The notes beneath the pieces are model-generated. The model did not search any database, had not been told where the DNA came from, and saw nothing but the letters and a program-made list of their open reading frames with translations. A program made the position numbers and the translations under genes. From Thalassolituus sp. UBA1087 (lineage in GTDB: Bacteria; Pseudomonadota; Gammaproteobacteria; Pseudomonadales; Oceanobacteraceae), in the NCBI GenBank assembly GCA_002314145.1, contig DCCG01000020.1:129355-193354 (forward strand): a DNA stretch of 64,000 nt, given 5' to 3'. Positions 8,536 to 19,056 of this stretch are shown one piece after another. The first letter of the stretch is position 1; every line of letters begins with the position of its first letter.

Positions 8536-10704
8536 TCAATCGCGGCGAATATGGAAGCAGTGGTGAATATTCTGCCGTCTGGAGAAGTCGAGTGGCACCG
8601 ATTTAGAGCTTACGTCTTTTATTTCGAACTCTTTTAGTGCATCCCTATCCATATCGAAGCGCCGCAGATTGGTGGAGAAAATCAGCAGGCCTCCGGGGTT
8701 CAGGCAGGCCATGGCCTGCTCAATCAGATTGATATGATCACGCTGAATATCGAGAACACCTTCCATGCGCTTGGAATTCGAGAAGGTGGGCGGGTCCATA
8801 AAAATCAGGTCGTAGCCTTTATTGGCCTTCCCGGGTTCTGCTGCGCCCTGCTCTGCCAGCCATTGCAGGCAATCTGCCTGTATAAAGTCATGCTCATCCG
8901 GCGCGATATCGTTCAGGGCAAAGTTATCGCGCCCCCAATTCAGATAGGTCCGCGACATGTCCACACTGGTACAGTGTGCACCGGCCACCGCAGCGTGCAC
9001 GCTGGCAGTCGCGGTGTAACAGAACAGATTCAGAAAACGTTTTCCGGCCGCCTGTTCGGCAATAAACAGGCGCGTGGGTCTGTGATCAAGAAACAGGCCG
9101 GTATCCAGATAATCCTTCAGGTTAACCCGCAGAAGAACACGGCCTTCCTGCACGTTAAAAAAGTGCTGCTCGGTGTTCTGCTTTTCATACTGTTTCCGGC
9201 CGCTCTGACGCTCACGACGCTTGAGCACGATATTGGCTGAGTCTATTCCGGTCACTTCCGGCAGCACCGCCAGTATATCCAGCAGGCGACGCTCGGCTTT
9301 GGCTTCGTCGATCGATTTAGGCGGTACGTATTCCTGCACATGCAGCCAGTCCTGGTAACGATCAACAGCCACCGCGTATTCCGGGATATCAGCGTCATAC
9401 AGCCGGAAGCAATGCACATTCTCCCGCTTCGCCCATTTGTTGAGTTGCTTAAGATTCTTTTTCAGGCGGTTGGCAAAGGCTTCAACCGGTCCACGGATCA
9501 TACTGGCCTGTGGTTGCTGTGAACGTTCATCAGCGGCACCGAACAGTAAAAGCCGGGTCGGAATCTGGCCATTCATAAACTTATACTGTTTTTCCAGCGG
9601 CCGGCGAATGCTCTTCGCCAGATCGACGTTGCCGGTAAACACTGCCAGCGACCACTGTGGCAGAGTCATAGTGGCATCGTGAAACGCCTGATACAGAGGC
9701 GCCAGCTGAGGCAGTTCGCTCAGGCGCTCACCGTAAGGCGGGTTACAGACCACCAGCCCGCCTTCCGCCACGGTATCCTGCTGGATACGTAATTGCCGGA
9801 TATCGCGTTTCTCAAAGTGCGCTTTACCGGCCAGCGAAGAACGGCTGAGGTTATGGGCAGCGGCACTGAGCTGACCGCCATCAACATCAAAGCCATACAG
9901 GCGGTTGGTCATCGCTGCCAGGCCCGCCGTGCGGCGCTCGCGCGCACTTTCGACTTCGCTCAGCCAGACGTCACGGCGATGCCCCAGCCAGGCATCGAAC
10001 CCCCATTTGCGGCGATTCAGACCGGGGGCGATATCCGCCGCCATCATGCCTGCTTCCATCACCAGCGTACCGGACCCACACATAGGGTCGACCAGATGTT
10101 TGCCTTCAGCGGCCATCTGCGGCCAGCCGGCACGCAACAGAATGGCGGCAGCGAGGTTTTCTTTAAGCGGCGCTTTACCCGGCTGCAGGCGATAGCCACG
10201 GCGATGCAGACTGTCACCGCTGAGGTTGAGATACAGCGCCAGCCGGCCTTTGCGCAGCTGGGCTTCAATGCGGATATCGGCGTCTTTGCTGACCGATGGC
10301 CGTCCGCCGACATCATCACGGAAACGATCCACGATGGCGTCTTTCACCTTCTGCGCACCAAACTGGGTGTTGTTGAGGTAGTCCGTGCGGCCATGAAAAT
10401 CGATACGGAAACTGGCTTTTACCGGGAACAACACAGGCCAGTCGACTAAATTGGCCACTCTGTATAATTCTTCAACATTGTCCACCTGACTATCCTGTAA
10501 AGGCAGCAGCAGACGGGAGGCCAGTCTGGACCACAAACAGAAACGGTAGGCGGTTACAATATCGCCACGCCAGTGCACCCCGAGGTGCGTTTCCCGTTCA
10601 ACTATGCCGCCTAACTGTTTGATTTCATCAACCAATAGCGGTTCGATCCCTTTCGGGCAGGCCGCCAGAAAAGTCATTGAGGCGTTTGGAGTCTCATTCT
10701 GCAT
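8536..10704 (-). CDS. rlmKL: Bifunctional 23S rRNA (guanine) methyltransferase RlmKL
   Basis: The 722-residue protein matches the length of E. coli RlmKL (about 700). It has a THUMP RNA-binding domain (about residues 45-160), an N-terminal methyltransferase with NPPYGERL (about 318-325, the RlmL half making m2G2445) and a C-terminal Rossmann methyltransferase with FLNLFCYTATAS and DPPTFSNSKR (about 635-644, the RlmK half making m7G2069). Both substrates are in 23S rRNA and the enzyme acts during large-subunit assembly. It diverges from rmf, an arrangement shared with pseudomonads. Confidence 0.95.
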   Translation of the reverse strand: MQNETPNASMTFLAACPKGIEPLLVDEIKQLGGIVERETHLGVHWRGDIVTAYRFCLWSRLASRLLLPLQDSQVDNVEELYRVANLVDWPVLFPVKASFRIDFHGRTDYLNNTQFGAQKVKDAIVDRFRDDVGGRPSVSKDADIRIEAQLRKGRLALYLNLSGDSLHRRGYRLQPGKAPLKENLAAAILLRAGWPQMAAEGKHLVDPMCGSGTLVMEAGMMAADIAPGLNRRKWGFDAWLGHRRDVWLSEVESARERRTAGLAAMTNRLYGFDVDGGQLSAAAHNLSRSSLAGKAHFEKRDIRQLRIQQDTVAEGGLVVCNPPYGERLSELPQLAPLYQAFHDATMTLPQWSLAVFTGNVDLAKSIRRPLEKQYKFMNGQIPTRLLLFGAADERSQQPQASMIRGPVEAFANRLKKNLKQLNKWAKRENVHCFRLYDADIPEYAVAVDRYQDWLHVQEYVPPKSIDEAKAERRLLDILAVLPEVTGIDSANIVLKRRERQSGRKQYEKQNTEQHFFNVQEGRVLLRVNLKDYLDTGLFLDHRPTRLFIAEQAAGKRFLNLFCYTATASVHAAVAGAHCTSVDMSRTYLNWGRDNFALNDIAPDEHDFIQADCLQWLAEQGAAEPGKANKGYDLIFMDPPTFSNSKRMEGVLDIQRDHINLIEQAMACLNPGGLLIFSTNLRRFDMDRDALKEFEIKDVSSKSVPLDFSRRQNIHHCFHIRRD

Positions 10705-10941
10705 GTCGATAAAACCTGTTCCGTCAAATAGCCAGAGGCTGTAAGAAAAGCGTCTCTTAGAAGTAATAAATAATTAACATTGACCGCCTCGTTTTGTTAG
10801 AACTGTAGCTGTTCCAGCGATTGTTCGTGGCCGTTTATGCCAGCGCACGTCTGGCCGAACGATTCTGGTGCACCACACTCTAAGGATCAGTCAACACAGC
10901 GCAGTGCTGATCTGAAACATAATCCAGCGAGGATGCTTTCT

Positions 10942-11136
10942 ATGAAAAAACAGAAACGCGATATGCAGGAAAGAGCTTTTGCACGTGGTTACCGCGCCGG
11001 CGTTGATCGCCGTTCCAAAGATCTCGCCCCACCGGGCTCTAACCGCGACGCCTGGCTTGCAGGCTGGCGCTCTGGCCGCGCCGATAACTGGGATGGTTAT
11101 ACCGGCGTTTCTGGTATTCATAAATTAGCAGTCTGA
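10942..11136 (+). CDS. rmf: Ribosome modulation factor
   Basis: The 64-residue product begins MKKQKRDMQERAFARGYRAGVDRRSKD, close to E. coli RMF, and keeps the WLAGWRSGRAD segment. RMF binds 70S ribosomes in stationary phase and, with HPF, dimerises them into inactive 100S particles. An ATG nine bases earlier and another further upstream are in frame, but the GCGAGG ribosome-binding sequence at about 10927-10932 is correctly spaced for 10942, and the family begins at MK.QKRD. It is about nine residues longer than the E. coli protein at the C-terminus. Confidence 0.92.
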   Translation: MKKQKRDMQERAFARGYRAGVDRRSKDLAPPGSNRDAWLAGWRSGRADNWDGYTGVSGIHKLAV

Positions 11137-11186
11137 TATTTCCGGGCGTTTTAGCCCTCTCCTGAGCTTCCCCCCAAAGGAAGCAA

Positions 11187-11210
11187 AGCCCTGCTCAGCA
11201 GGGCTTTTTT
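11187..11210 (+). terminator. Rho-independent terminator of rmf
   Basis: AGCCCTG (11187-11193), a five-base loop and CAGGGCT (11199-11205) are followed by a T-run. It closes the rmf transcript and also faces the end of pyrD. Confidence 0.85.
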
Positions 11211-11227
11211 ATGCCGCCGTAAAGCGC

Positions 11228-12259
11228 TTACACGCTGGTCTGATGGGCAGCAATGGCATCCACCGCTTCGCCGACCAGCGCCGGTCCACGGTAGATAAAG
11301 CCGCTGTAAATCTGCACCAGTCCGGCACCGGCCTTCATTTTGGCCACAGCACCCTCGCCATCCAGAATGCCCCCCACACCGATCACTGGCAGTTTGCCCT
11401 CGAGAGCACGGCAAAGCGCGGCCACGGTTTCTGTTGCCAGTTCTTCCAATGGCGCGCCGCTTAAGCCACCGGCTTCATTGCCGAAACGCACACCTTCCAC
11501 CCCATCCCGCGACAGCGTGGTGTTGGTGGCGATCACCCCATCAACACCACTGTCGATCAGGGTTTCTGCCACCAGGACGATGTCATCGTCTTCCATATCC
11601 GGCGCGATTTTGACGAACACGGGTTTGTAGCCGAATTCAGCGGCCAGCTGTTGCTGACGTTCCTTGATGGGTTGCAGCAGGCTTTTCAGTGATTCACCAA
11701 ACTGCAGGTTGCGCAGTCCGGGAGTATTGGGCGAGGAAATATTCACCGTGATATAGGTGGCATGTTCATACACTTTATCGAGGCACGCCAGATAATCGCT
11801 GGCGGCGTCTTCCACCGGGGTATCAAAATTCTTACCGATATTGATACCCAGTACGCCGTCAAAACGGCTGGCTTTTACCCGCTCGACCAGATGATCAACG
11901 CCTTTATTGTTAAAACCCATGCGGTTGATGATGGCGCGGCGTTCCGGCAGGCGGAACAGACGCGGTTTAGGATTGCCGGGCTGAGGGCGCGGTGTCACTG
12001 TGCCGATTTCAATAAAACCAAACCCCAGGCGGGCGAATGCATCAATGTATTCACCGTTTTTATCCAGTCCGGCGGCCAGCCCCACCGGGTTCGGAAAATC
12101 AATTCCCGCCACCGTGACCGGAAGACCGGCGACCTGAGGCGCCATATACTTCAGCAGGCCCAGTCTCTCGCCGGCACCGAGCATATCCAGTCCCAGTTCG
12201 TGGGAGGTTTCCCCCTGCAAACGAAACAACAATGCCCGACTCAGACTGTACCAATCCAT
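11228..12259 (-). CDS. pyrD: Dihydroorotate dehydrogenase (quinone), class 2
   Basis: The product (343 residues from this start) is a membrane-associated class 2 enzyme that oxidises dihydroorotate to orotate with FMN and passes electrons to quinone in pyrimidine synthesis. Recognisable segments are FPNPVGLAAGLDKN, GFIEIGTVTPRPQPGNPKPRLFRL, NRMGFNN, VNISSPNTPGLR with the catalytic serine, FVKIAPD, TNTT and PVIGVGGI. The ORF can be read from a GTG six bases upstream, but GAGG five bases before the ATG at 12259 favours this start. It follows the DUF2835 gene on the same strand. Confidence 0.95.
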   Translation of the reverse strand: MDWYSLSRALLFRLQGETSHELGLDMLGAGERLGLLKYMAPQVAGLPVTVAGIDFPNPVGLAAGLDKNGEYIDAFARLGFGFIEIGTVTPRPQPGNPKPRLFRLPERRAIINRMGFNNKGVDHLVERVKASRFDGVLGINIGKNFDTPVEDAASDYLACLDKVYEHATYITVNISSPNTPGLRNLQFGESLKSLLQPIKERQQQLAAEFGYKPVFVKIAPDMEDDDIVLVAETLIDSGVDGVIATNTTLSRDGVEGVRFGNEAGGLSGAPLEELATETVAALCRALEGKLPVIGVGGILDGEGAVAKMKAGAGLVQIYSGFIYRGPALVGEAVDAIAAHQTSV

Positions 12260-12411
12260 AACCACCTCAAATTTGTGTATGCAAACCGGGCGGCATTATA
12301 TGTCACGACAGGGCCTGTGTAGACGGTCGGGAGAAAAAAATTCCGCAGGCAAAAACAGTGGCGGGAAGAAGACGCCAGCAGTGCACACAGACGCCCGCTA
12401 CGCCACTGATA

Positions 12412-12633
12412 TCAGAGGCGTTCAATACGCTTAAACTTACCCTCGCCGGTAAATTCAATGCGGAAACGTCCGTAAACACCGCGGTGGTCCACCACTTTCT
12501 GCAGCACGCTGGCAGGAAAGCGCGCACTGCGGCCATCTATGGTGATGGCCTGAACCTGCTTGATCTGACCGCTGTAATAACGCAGATAATCATCCGCAGA
12601 GATGGACAGGTCGACGATGATGGCGTTGCTCAC
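12412..12633 (-). CDS. DUF2835 family protein
   Basis: The 73-residue protein matches the small DUF2835 family: an N-terminal strand-rich part (IIVDLSISADDYLRYYSG), the IDGRSARFPASVLQKVVDHRGVYGRFRIEF core and a basic C-terminus. It contains no cysteines or membrane segments. The family has no established function. It sits between gdhB and pyrD, both on the minus strand, as in pseudomonads. Confidence 0.8.
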   Translation of the reverse strand: MSNAIIVDLSISADDYLRYYSGQIKQVQAITIDGRSARFPASVLQKVVDHRGVYGRFRIEFTGEGKFKRIERL

Positions 12634-12999
12634 GGCGGGATACCATTAATTCCGGGGCCTGTTCCTATTCATTAAACAGGCTGTTATCAGCTGAAAATTT
12701 CTCAGATCAGGCGCAGAGACTGTGGACTGACGGATTCAGCGACGACACAGTAACGCACTCTGAAGGATTGCCAGTCATCCCTTTGGGGCTGAGGCCGGCT
12801 TTCCCTCTTCTGCGTCGCTCGTCACTGATCCGGCCCGCGAATCACGTCTCCCGCCTTTCTGAATAACGCTGGCCGCCTAAAACCGGCCGCATAAAACCGG
12901 CTATCAGCGGGTCGCATTCACTGAGAGTGAACCGGCGCAGGTCAGCACAGCAGCAGGATAATAGCCGCTTGCGCACGCCAGCGCTATCCATCCCGGCCG
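12634..12999. other. 366-base intergenic region, mostly unassigned
   Basis: This gap lies between gdhB (ending at 13000) and the DUF2835 gene. It contains a 7-bp hairpin (GCCTGTT 12657-12663, AACAGGC 12675-12681) just upstream of the DUF2835 start, and a short near-repeat (TAAAACCGGC-like) around 12878-12901. I see no credible ORF, terminator or RNA gene in the rest. Confidence 0.5.
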
Positions 13000-15900
13000 C
13001 TAAAGCTCGTCCTCCGGTGAGTTCATATGACGGCTGGCCTGAGCCAGGTCCAGCAGTTCTCTGAGCGCCACCGACACCATGGGAAATTCCACGCTGTCTG
13101 CTGCCCGCAGCTCACCCAGCATACTCTGCCAGCGCTCGATCAGACTGGCATGATCACCTTCCCAGCGATCAATAGTCTGCGCCAGGCTTTCATCCGCCTG
13201 CTGGCCATTCAGGATGCCCACGGTCAGAGAGCGCTGCTGCCAGTCAAGGTCATCGCGCATGGTTTCGCGTGCCAGCGCTTCCCAGTGAGTGGTCGACGGC
13301 AGCCCGTTGACCTGTTGCATAAACCAGTTCAGAGACAGGTGTTCGCCCATTTCAAAATACGCCTGTGCCACCTGATCAATCGGCCGGCCGGTCAGGTCAG
13401 CGGCTTCAATAATCCCCAGTGCGGAGTAAAGATTGGCAGCCCCTGCGGTTACCGCGGCAAGATCTTCCGGCACACCAGCATCAACGCGCGTCTGATAAGT
13501 TTCCTGCCAGCGCTCATAAGCAGAACCTTTCAGCATCTGCCCCAACTTGGCGGCGATGCTGCTGACAGCGGGACGGAAACGTTCCACTTCGGCACCGATA
13601 TCCATGGTGGCGCGGCGGTTACGCAGGAACCAGCGTGCGGCACGGCGCGCCAGCCGCATCAGGTCAACCATCATGTCTTCCTGTAATTCGGTGCTGATGC
13701 TGTAATCCAGACGCGTAATGCCCTGCCAGTAATGCTCCATGCAGAAAACATCCCGCGCGGTGACATAGGCCGCCGCAATATCGCACATGGTGGCGCCGGT
13801 TGAATCATGCAGCCGGTTGACAAAGGTCACGCCCATATAGTTGACCAGGTCGTTGGCCAGCTGAGTGGCGATAATTTCACCGCGCAGACGATGGCGGTAA
13901 ATCGGTTCGCGGAACTGGCTGATCAGCCCATGCGGAAAGGCGGTTTCCAGAATACGGTCAATATAGGTATTTTCGTTTATCTGAGGCTGATTGAGCTGTT
14001 CTTTCAGATCAGCCTTGGTATAGGAAATTAATACCGATAATTCCGGACGGGTGAGGCCCAGATCTGACGACTTACGTTCCAGCAGGGTATCTTCCGATGG
14101 CAGGAATTCGAGCGCGCGGTTCAGTTTGCCCTGCCCTTCGTATTCACGGATCAGGCGTGCATATTCGTCCAGCCGGACCTGGCAATCACGATAGGCCAGC
14201 GCAATGGCCTGGGTCTGACGATAATTATTATTCAGCACCAGTGCCGCCACTTCGTCGGTCTGATCCATAAAGATCTGATTACGCTGTTTGCGGGTCAGGT
14301 CGCCACTGTCGAGCACATCGTTAAGCATAATTTTGATGTTAACTTCGTGGTCAGAGCAGTCGACGCCGCCGGCGTTATCGATAAAGTCGGTATACGAGGC
14401 GCCTCCGTTTAAGCCAAACTCAATACGGCCAAGCTGGGTCACCCCGAGGTTACCACCTTCACCGATGACTTTGGCGCGTACCTGATTACCATTAATGCGC
14501 AGACTGTCGTTGGCTTTATCACCCACCTGGGAATGGCGTTCAGCAGAACCTTTAATATATGTGCCAATACCGCCATTCCAGATCAGATCAACCGGCGCTT
14601 TAAGAATGACACTGATCAGTTCTGTCGGTTGCAGGTAGTCTTCAGTAATACCGAAGCACTGTTTCATTTCCCGGGTAATGGTGATGCGTTTGGCCGAACG
14701 CAGAAAAATGCCGCCCCCTTTGGAAATCAGTTTACGGTTGTAATCGTCCCAGCTTGACCTTGGCAGATCGAACAGCCGCTGACGCTCTTCGAAGCTGCTG
14801 GCCGCATCCGGTGTCGGGTCAATGAAAATATGCATATGGTTAAAGGCGGCAACCAGACAGATATGCCGGGATAACAACATACCATTGCCGAACACGTCGC
14901 CGGCCATATCGCCGATACCGACGACAGTAAAGTCGGTATCCTGAATATTGACCCCCTGCTCACGGAAATGCCGCTGCACAGATACCCAGGCGCCACGGGC
15001 AGTAATGCCCATTTTTTTGTGGTCGTAACCAATGGAACCGCCGGAGGCAAATGCATCCCCCATCCAGAAGCCACGTTTAACCGAAATTTCATTGGCGATA
15101 TCGGAAAAAGTAGCTGTACCTTTGTCTGCCGCCACCACCAGGTAAGGGTCGTCACCATCGTGGCGGACAACGTTCTCCGGCGGGATGACCTCGCCTTCAC
15201 TCAGGTTATCGGTCACATCCAGCAACGCACTGATGAATGTCTGATAACTGGCGATCCCTTCCGCCATATACGCATCCCGGCCACCGTCTTTGGGCAGACA
15301 TTTGGCGATAAATCCACCCTTCGCGCCGACCGGTACAATCACCGCATTTTTTACCTGCTGGGCTTTCACCAGGCCCAGAATTTCGGTACGGAAATCTTCA
15401 CTGCGATCTGACCAGCGCAATCCCCCGCGGGCGACCGGACCACCGCGCAGATGGACCCCTTCCACTCTGGGTGAATAGACGAATATCTCGTACATAGGGC
15501 GCGGCAGCGGCATATCAGATACGGCATGGGGATTGATTTTAAATGACAGGTAGGATTTATTGTTGCCGTCTTCATCCTGCTGATAAAAGTTGGTGCGCAG
15601 TGTGGCTTTAATCAATTCAATATAGCGGCGGATGGTACGGTCTTCATTCAGCTGATCGACGTCATCCAGGGCTGCAATCAGAGCTTCTTCACACACAGAT
15701 ACCTGAGCGTCACGCTCTTCCGGATCAATCGTGCGCAGATCAAAACGCAGATGAAATAATTTAACCAGCTGTGCACTGAGGCTGATATAACGACACAGGG
15801 TTTCGGCAATGTAGGTTTCGGATATACCAAAGCGTATCTGCTTCATATAGCGTGCATAGCCGCGCAGAATAGCGATATCCTTCCAGCCCAGCTGCGCACC

Positions 15901-17844
15901 GAGCACCAGACGGTTAAAGCCATCGTTTTCTGAAATGCCATGCCAAATCGCACTGAAAGAATCCTGAAACAGGTTTTTCACTTCGGCGATATTGATACTG
16001 TCCGATAAGGTGTAGCGTAACAGGAAGTTATGAATCCAGACTTTCTGGCCATCCGAACAGGTAATTTCGTAAGGGTGTTCCCCCAGTACCCGCAGTCCAA
16101 AGTTTTCCAGAATCGGGATAACATCCGACAACGGCAGAATGGTATCGCGGTTAAAGAGTTTGAATCTGAGTTCGTTGTCGTTCTCTTCCAGCTCGCGATA
16201 GAAACTCATCGCCAGCTCGCCGTCCGGCTGACCGCGCAATGATTCCATATGCTGAATATCAGCCACCGCCGTGCGTGCATTAAAGGCTTCCCGGTAGCCT
16301 GCCGGGAAAGCATCGCGATACAGGTGATACTGGTGGTTGCCCTGCTCCTCTCCGACCTGCTCACTTAACGCGGCATGCAGGTCATCGGGCCAGGAGCGCA
16401 CCACCTGCTGAATACGGCGTTTGAGTTTATGCTCATCAAAGTTAACCGGCGTCTCCGGATTCAGCCGCACCAGATAATAAGTACGGGCCAGAATGGATTC
16501 AGAAAAATAAGTATTAAATTCGACGTCCAGCGTATCGAATTCATCACGCAGAACGGATTCAATTTTCAGGCGCAGTTCGGTGTTGTAAATGTCACGGGGG
16601 GTATACACCAGACAGGAGATAAATTTACTGTAAGAATCTTTGCGCAGGTACACCCGTGTCTGGCGGCGCTCCTGAATATTGAGAATGCTGACCGCGGTCT
16701 CACACAACTCTTCGGCGGATGACTGAAACAGCTCATCGCGGGGATACACTTCCAGAATACGGTTCAGTTCTTTGGCGCTGTGACTGCCCGGGGTAAAGTC
16801 TGTCATTGCCCGCACAGCGTTCAGTTTTTCCCGCACAAAAGGAATATTGTTAGGCGTTTCGATATACACCATAGAGGTGTACAGACCCATAAAGCGGATA
16901 CCGCGTACCACCCGGCCGTCTTTATCGAGGATTTTAACCACCACATAATCCGGGTAGGCCGGACGGTGAACCCGGCTGCGGGAACCGGATTTCATAAAAC
17001 TGACAATGCTGGAATCGGTAATAAAATCCCGCACTTCATCTTCCAGATCCGTCAGCTTCAGCCGGTCGCGGTTGGCTTTATTGTAGCGGAACAGCCCCAG
17101 ATCTTTGTCGCCATCGCGTACTACGTAGGATTCGTTACCGTCCTGCTCAATATGAAATTCATCGCAGGCCAGAAAGGTAAAGTGATTGGCCTGCAGCCAG
17201 AGAATAAACTCGCGCGCTTCTTTGTAATCGGCTGTACGGTCTTTTTCTGCCGGCTTGGCCAATAATGCCGCACACTCGCCGGCACGTTCGGATATCTGAT
17301 CAAAATCCGCGACACAGGCGTGCACTTCGGCGATCACCTCCATCAGTTCCTGTTCCAGCTGTGTCAGCAGGTCCTGGTCGGAATGGTGATCAAATTCGAC
17401 ATAGATAATGGCTTCCGGCGTCGTCCCTTTGCTGTCTTTTGACCAGTCATTATCGGTCTGCAGAATATGTTTGCGGTCGCGTTTGGCGTGCAGAACGCAA
17501 TAATGAATAGCATGCAGGGATAACTGATGGCTGTTCAGTGCCATGCGGATGGAATCCACCAGAAACGGAACATCCTCACAGACGATCTCAACCACCGTAT
17601 GCATCGACTGCCAGCCATGGTTTTCATAATCCGGGTTGAATACCCGCACACGGCTCTCACCGGCTTTACGCTGCTGAATAAACTGCCAGCACGACAGCGT
17701 GGCGCCATAAACATCTTCCAGCGCCCGGGCCATCATTTCGTCCTCAGGGGCACCCGAGAAATATATACGGGCAAAGCGCTGCAGAATGGCTGCCTGTTCC
17801 GCATCGTTGCGCTCTGCAATCAGAGAATCGAGTTCGGTGAGCAT
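13000..17844 (-). CDS. gdhB: NAD-specific glutamate dehydrogenase, large (180-kDa class)
   Basis: The roughly 1614-residue protein belongs to the very large NAD-dependent GDH class found in pseudomonads and Streptomyces. It has long N-terminal regulatory ACT-like/helical regions (residues about 1-700), then the catalytic core with RGGLRWSDRSEDFRTE and the lysine-bearing VKNAVIVPVGAKGGF (about 805-850), a nucleotide-binding part (DFTVVGIGDMAGDVFGNGML), and a C-terminal helical region. It deaminates glutamate to 2-oxoglutarate plus ammonium, giving NADH, chiefly for amino-acid catabolism. An in-frame ATG lies 12 bases upstream at 17856 but without a ribosome-binding sequence; GGAAAGGA precedes 17844, though close. 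No frameshift is seen along its length. Confidence 0.93.
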   Translation of the reverse strand: MLTELDSLIAERNDAEQAAILQRFARIYFSGAPEDEMMARALEDVYGATLSCWQFIQQRKAGESRVRVFNPDYENHGWQSMHTVVEIVCEDVPFLVDSIRMALNSHQLSLHAIHYCVLHAKRDRKHILQTDNDWSKDSKGTTPEAIIYVEFDHHSDQDLLTQLEQELMEVIAEVHACVADFDQISERAGECAALLAKPAEKDRTADYKEAREFILWLQANHFTFLACDEFHIEQDGNESYVVRDGDKDLGLFRYNKANRDRLKLTDLEDEVRDFITDSSIVSFMKSGSRSRVHRPAYPDYVVVKILDKDGRVVRGIRFMGLYTSMVYIETPNNIPFVREKLNAVRAMTDFTPGSHSAKELNRILEVYPRDELFQSSAEELCETAVSILNIQERRQTRVYLRKDSYSKFISCLVYTPRDIYNTELRLKIESVLRDEFDTLDVEFNTYFSESILARTYYLVRLNPETPVNFDEHKLKRRIQQVVRSWPDDLHAALSEQVGEEQGNHQYHLYRDAFPAGYREAFNARTAVADIQHMESLRGQPDGELAMSFYRELEENDNELRFKLFNRDTILPLSDVIPILENFGLRVLGEHPYEITCSDGQKVWIHNFLLRYTLSDSINIAEVKNLFQDSFSAIWHGISENDGFNRLVLGAQLGWKDIAILRGYARYMKQIRFGISETYIAETLCRYISLSAQLVKLFHLRFDLRTIDPEERDAQVSVCEEALIAALDDVDQLNEDRTIRRYIELIKATLRTNFYQQDEDGNNKSYLSFKINPHAVSDMPLPRPMYEIFVYSPRVEGVHLRGGPVARGGLRWSDRSEDFRTEILGLVKAQQVKNAVIVPVGAKGGFIAKCLPKDGGRDAYMAEGIASYQTFISALLDVTDNLSEGEVIPPENVVRHDGDDPYLVVAADKGTATFSDIANEISVKRGFWMGDAFASGGSIGYDHKKMGITARGAWVSVQRHFREQGVNIQDTDFTVVGIGDMAGDVFGNGMLLSRHICLVAAFNHMHIFIDPTPDAASSFEERQRLFDLPRSSWDDYNRKLISKGGGIFLRSAKRITITREMKQCFGITEDYLQPTELISVILKAPVDLIWNGGIGTYIKGSAERHSQVGDKANDSLRINGNQVRAKVIGEGGNLGVTQLGRIEFGLNGGASYTDFIDNAGGVDCSDHEVNIKIMLNDVLDSGDLTRKQRNQIFMDQTDEVAALVLNNNYRQTQAIALAYRDCQVRLDEYARLIREYEGQGKLNRALEFLPSEDTLLERKSSDLGLTRPELSVLISYTKADLKEQLNQPQINENTYIDRILETAFPHGLISQFREPIYRHRLRGEIIATQLANDLVNYMGVTFVNRLHDSTGATMCDIAAAYVTARDVFCMEHYWQGITRLDYSISTELQEDMMVDLMRLARRAARWFLRNRRATMDIGAEVERFRPAVSSIAAKLGQMLKGSAYERWQETYQTRVDAGVPEDLAAVTAGAANLYSALGIIEAADLTGRPIDQVAQAYFEMGEHLSLNWFMQQVNGLPSTTHWEALARETMRDDLDWQQRSLTVGILNGQQADESLAQTIDRWEGDHASLIERWQSMLGELRAADSVEFPMVSVALRELLDLAQASRHMNSPEDEL

Positions 17845-18094
17845 AATCCTTTCCATTGTTATGTGATGTCATTAGCTTAGAACATTTGTGACAATTTAAA
17901 CCTGTGGAAGTTACCCTTTTTGTGAACGGATATTGTTACCGGTGGCGGCCCTGCTCAGACTGGCAGCAGCGCTGGCTGCGACAATCCGTCCCGGGGGTGC
18001 CGGAACTTTCTTTACCGACACCGCTCAGAGCCATTGACCTGACTGAGCCAGTCAATAAAATCCCTGTTAAATCAACGCTCTGGAAGAAAGGACT

Positions 18095-19054
18095 ATGACA
18101 GTACAAGAGGGTTTCGCCCGTCTCAACACCGCCCTTCAGGAACAGATCATCGGCCAGCCACACCTGGTGGAGCGACTGCTGATCTGTTTATTGAGCGATG
18201 GCCACCTGTTGGTCGAAGGCGCCCCGGGTCTGGCCAAAACCAAAGCCATCAATGCACTGGCACAGCGTCTCGAAGGGGATTTTAAGCGCGTTCAGTTCAC
18301 CCCCGACCTGCTGCCCGGCGATATAACCGGTACTGAAATTTACCGCCCGCAGCAGGAGTCCTTTGATTTTCAGGCCGGTCCTATCTTCCATAACCTGATT
18401 CTGGCCGATGAAATTAACCGCGCCCCGGCCAAAGTGCAGAGCGCCCTGCTCGAAGCCATGGCAGAACGTCAGGTCACCGTGGGTGGTGTGACCCGCCCGC
18501 TGCCGGCGCTGTTTATGGTGATGGCGACCCAGAATCCGATCGAACAGGAAGGCACTTACCCCCTGCCCGAGGCACAGCTGGACCGCTTTCTGATGCATGT
18601 GGTGATCGATTATCCTGCCGCTGACGCTGAACAGCAGATTCTGCGTCTGGCGCGCGGGGAAGCCCTGCACAGCCATACGCAAGATGGTGTAAAACTGCAT
18701 CAGGAAGACGTCTTTAAAGCCCGGCAGGAAGTGCTTAACCTGCATATGAGTGACGCCGTTGAACAATATCTGGTACAGCTGGTGATGGCCACGCGGCGTG
18801 CTGAACACTATGGCAAAGACCTGGACAGCTGGATTGAATACGGCGCCAGCCCGCGCGGAACCATCGCTCTGGACCGCTGCGCGCGCGCCCATGCCTGGCT
18901 CAAAGGACGCGATTACGTCAGTCCGGAAGACGTCCAGGCGATAGCACACGATGTACTGCGTCATCGCCTGCTGCTGAGTTTTGAAGCCGAGGCCTCCGGT
19001 ATGACCGTCAATAAGGTCATCAATGAACTGCTGCAGCGGGTACCGGTAATCTGA
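18095..19054 (+). CDS. MoxR-family AAA+ ATPase
   Basis: The 319-residue ATPase has Walker A GAPGLAKTK (about residues 43-51), Walker B NLILADEINRAP (about 104-115), a sensor-1 ATQNP and an arginine-rich C-terminal lid. MoxR proteins act as chaperone-like ATPases with VWA-domain partners. It is the first gene of an operon with DUF58, DUF4381, BatA, BatB and BatD genes, separated from the next by two bases. GAAAGGACT before the ATG is the ribosome-binding site. The target complex is not known. Confidence 0.92.
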   Translation: MTVQEGFARLNTALQEQIIGQPHLVERLLICLLSDGHLLVEGAPGLAKTKAINALAQRLEGDFKRVQFTPDLLPGDITGTEIYRPQQESFDFQAGPIFHNLILADEINRAPAKVQSALLEAMAERQVTVGGVTRPLPALFMVMATQNPIEQEGTYPLPEAQLDRFLMHVVIDYPAADAEQQILRLARGEALHSHTQDGVKLHQEDVFKARQEVLNLHMSDAVEQYLVQLVMATRRAEHYGKDLDSWIEYGASPRGTIALDRCARAHAWLKGRDYVSPEDVQAIAHDVLRHRLLLSFEAEASGMTVNKVINELLQRVPVI

Positions 19055-19056
19055 CC

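Noticed and set aside
17904..18098. 64-codon ORF overlapping the moxR start
   Set aside because: It starts at GTG without a ribosome-binding site, resembles no family and covers the expected promoter region of the moxR operon.
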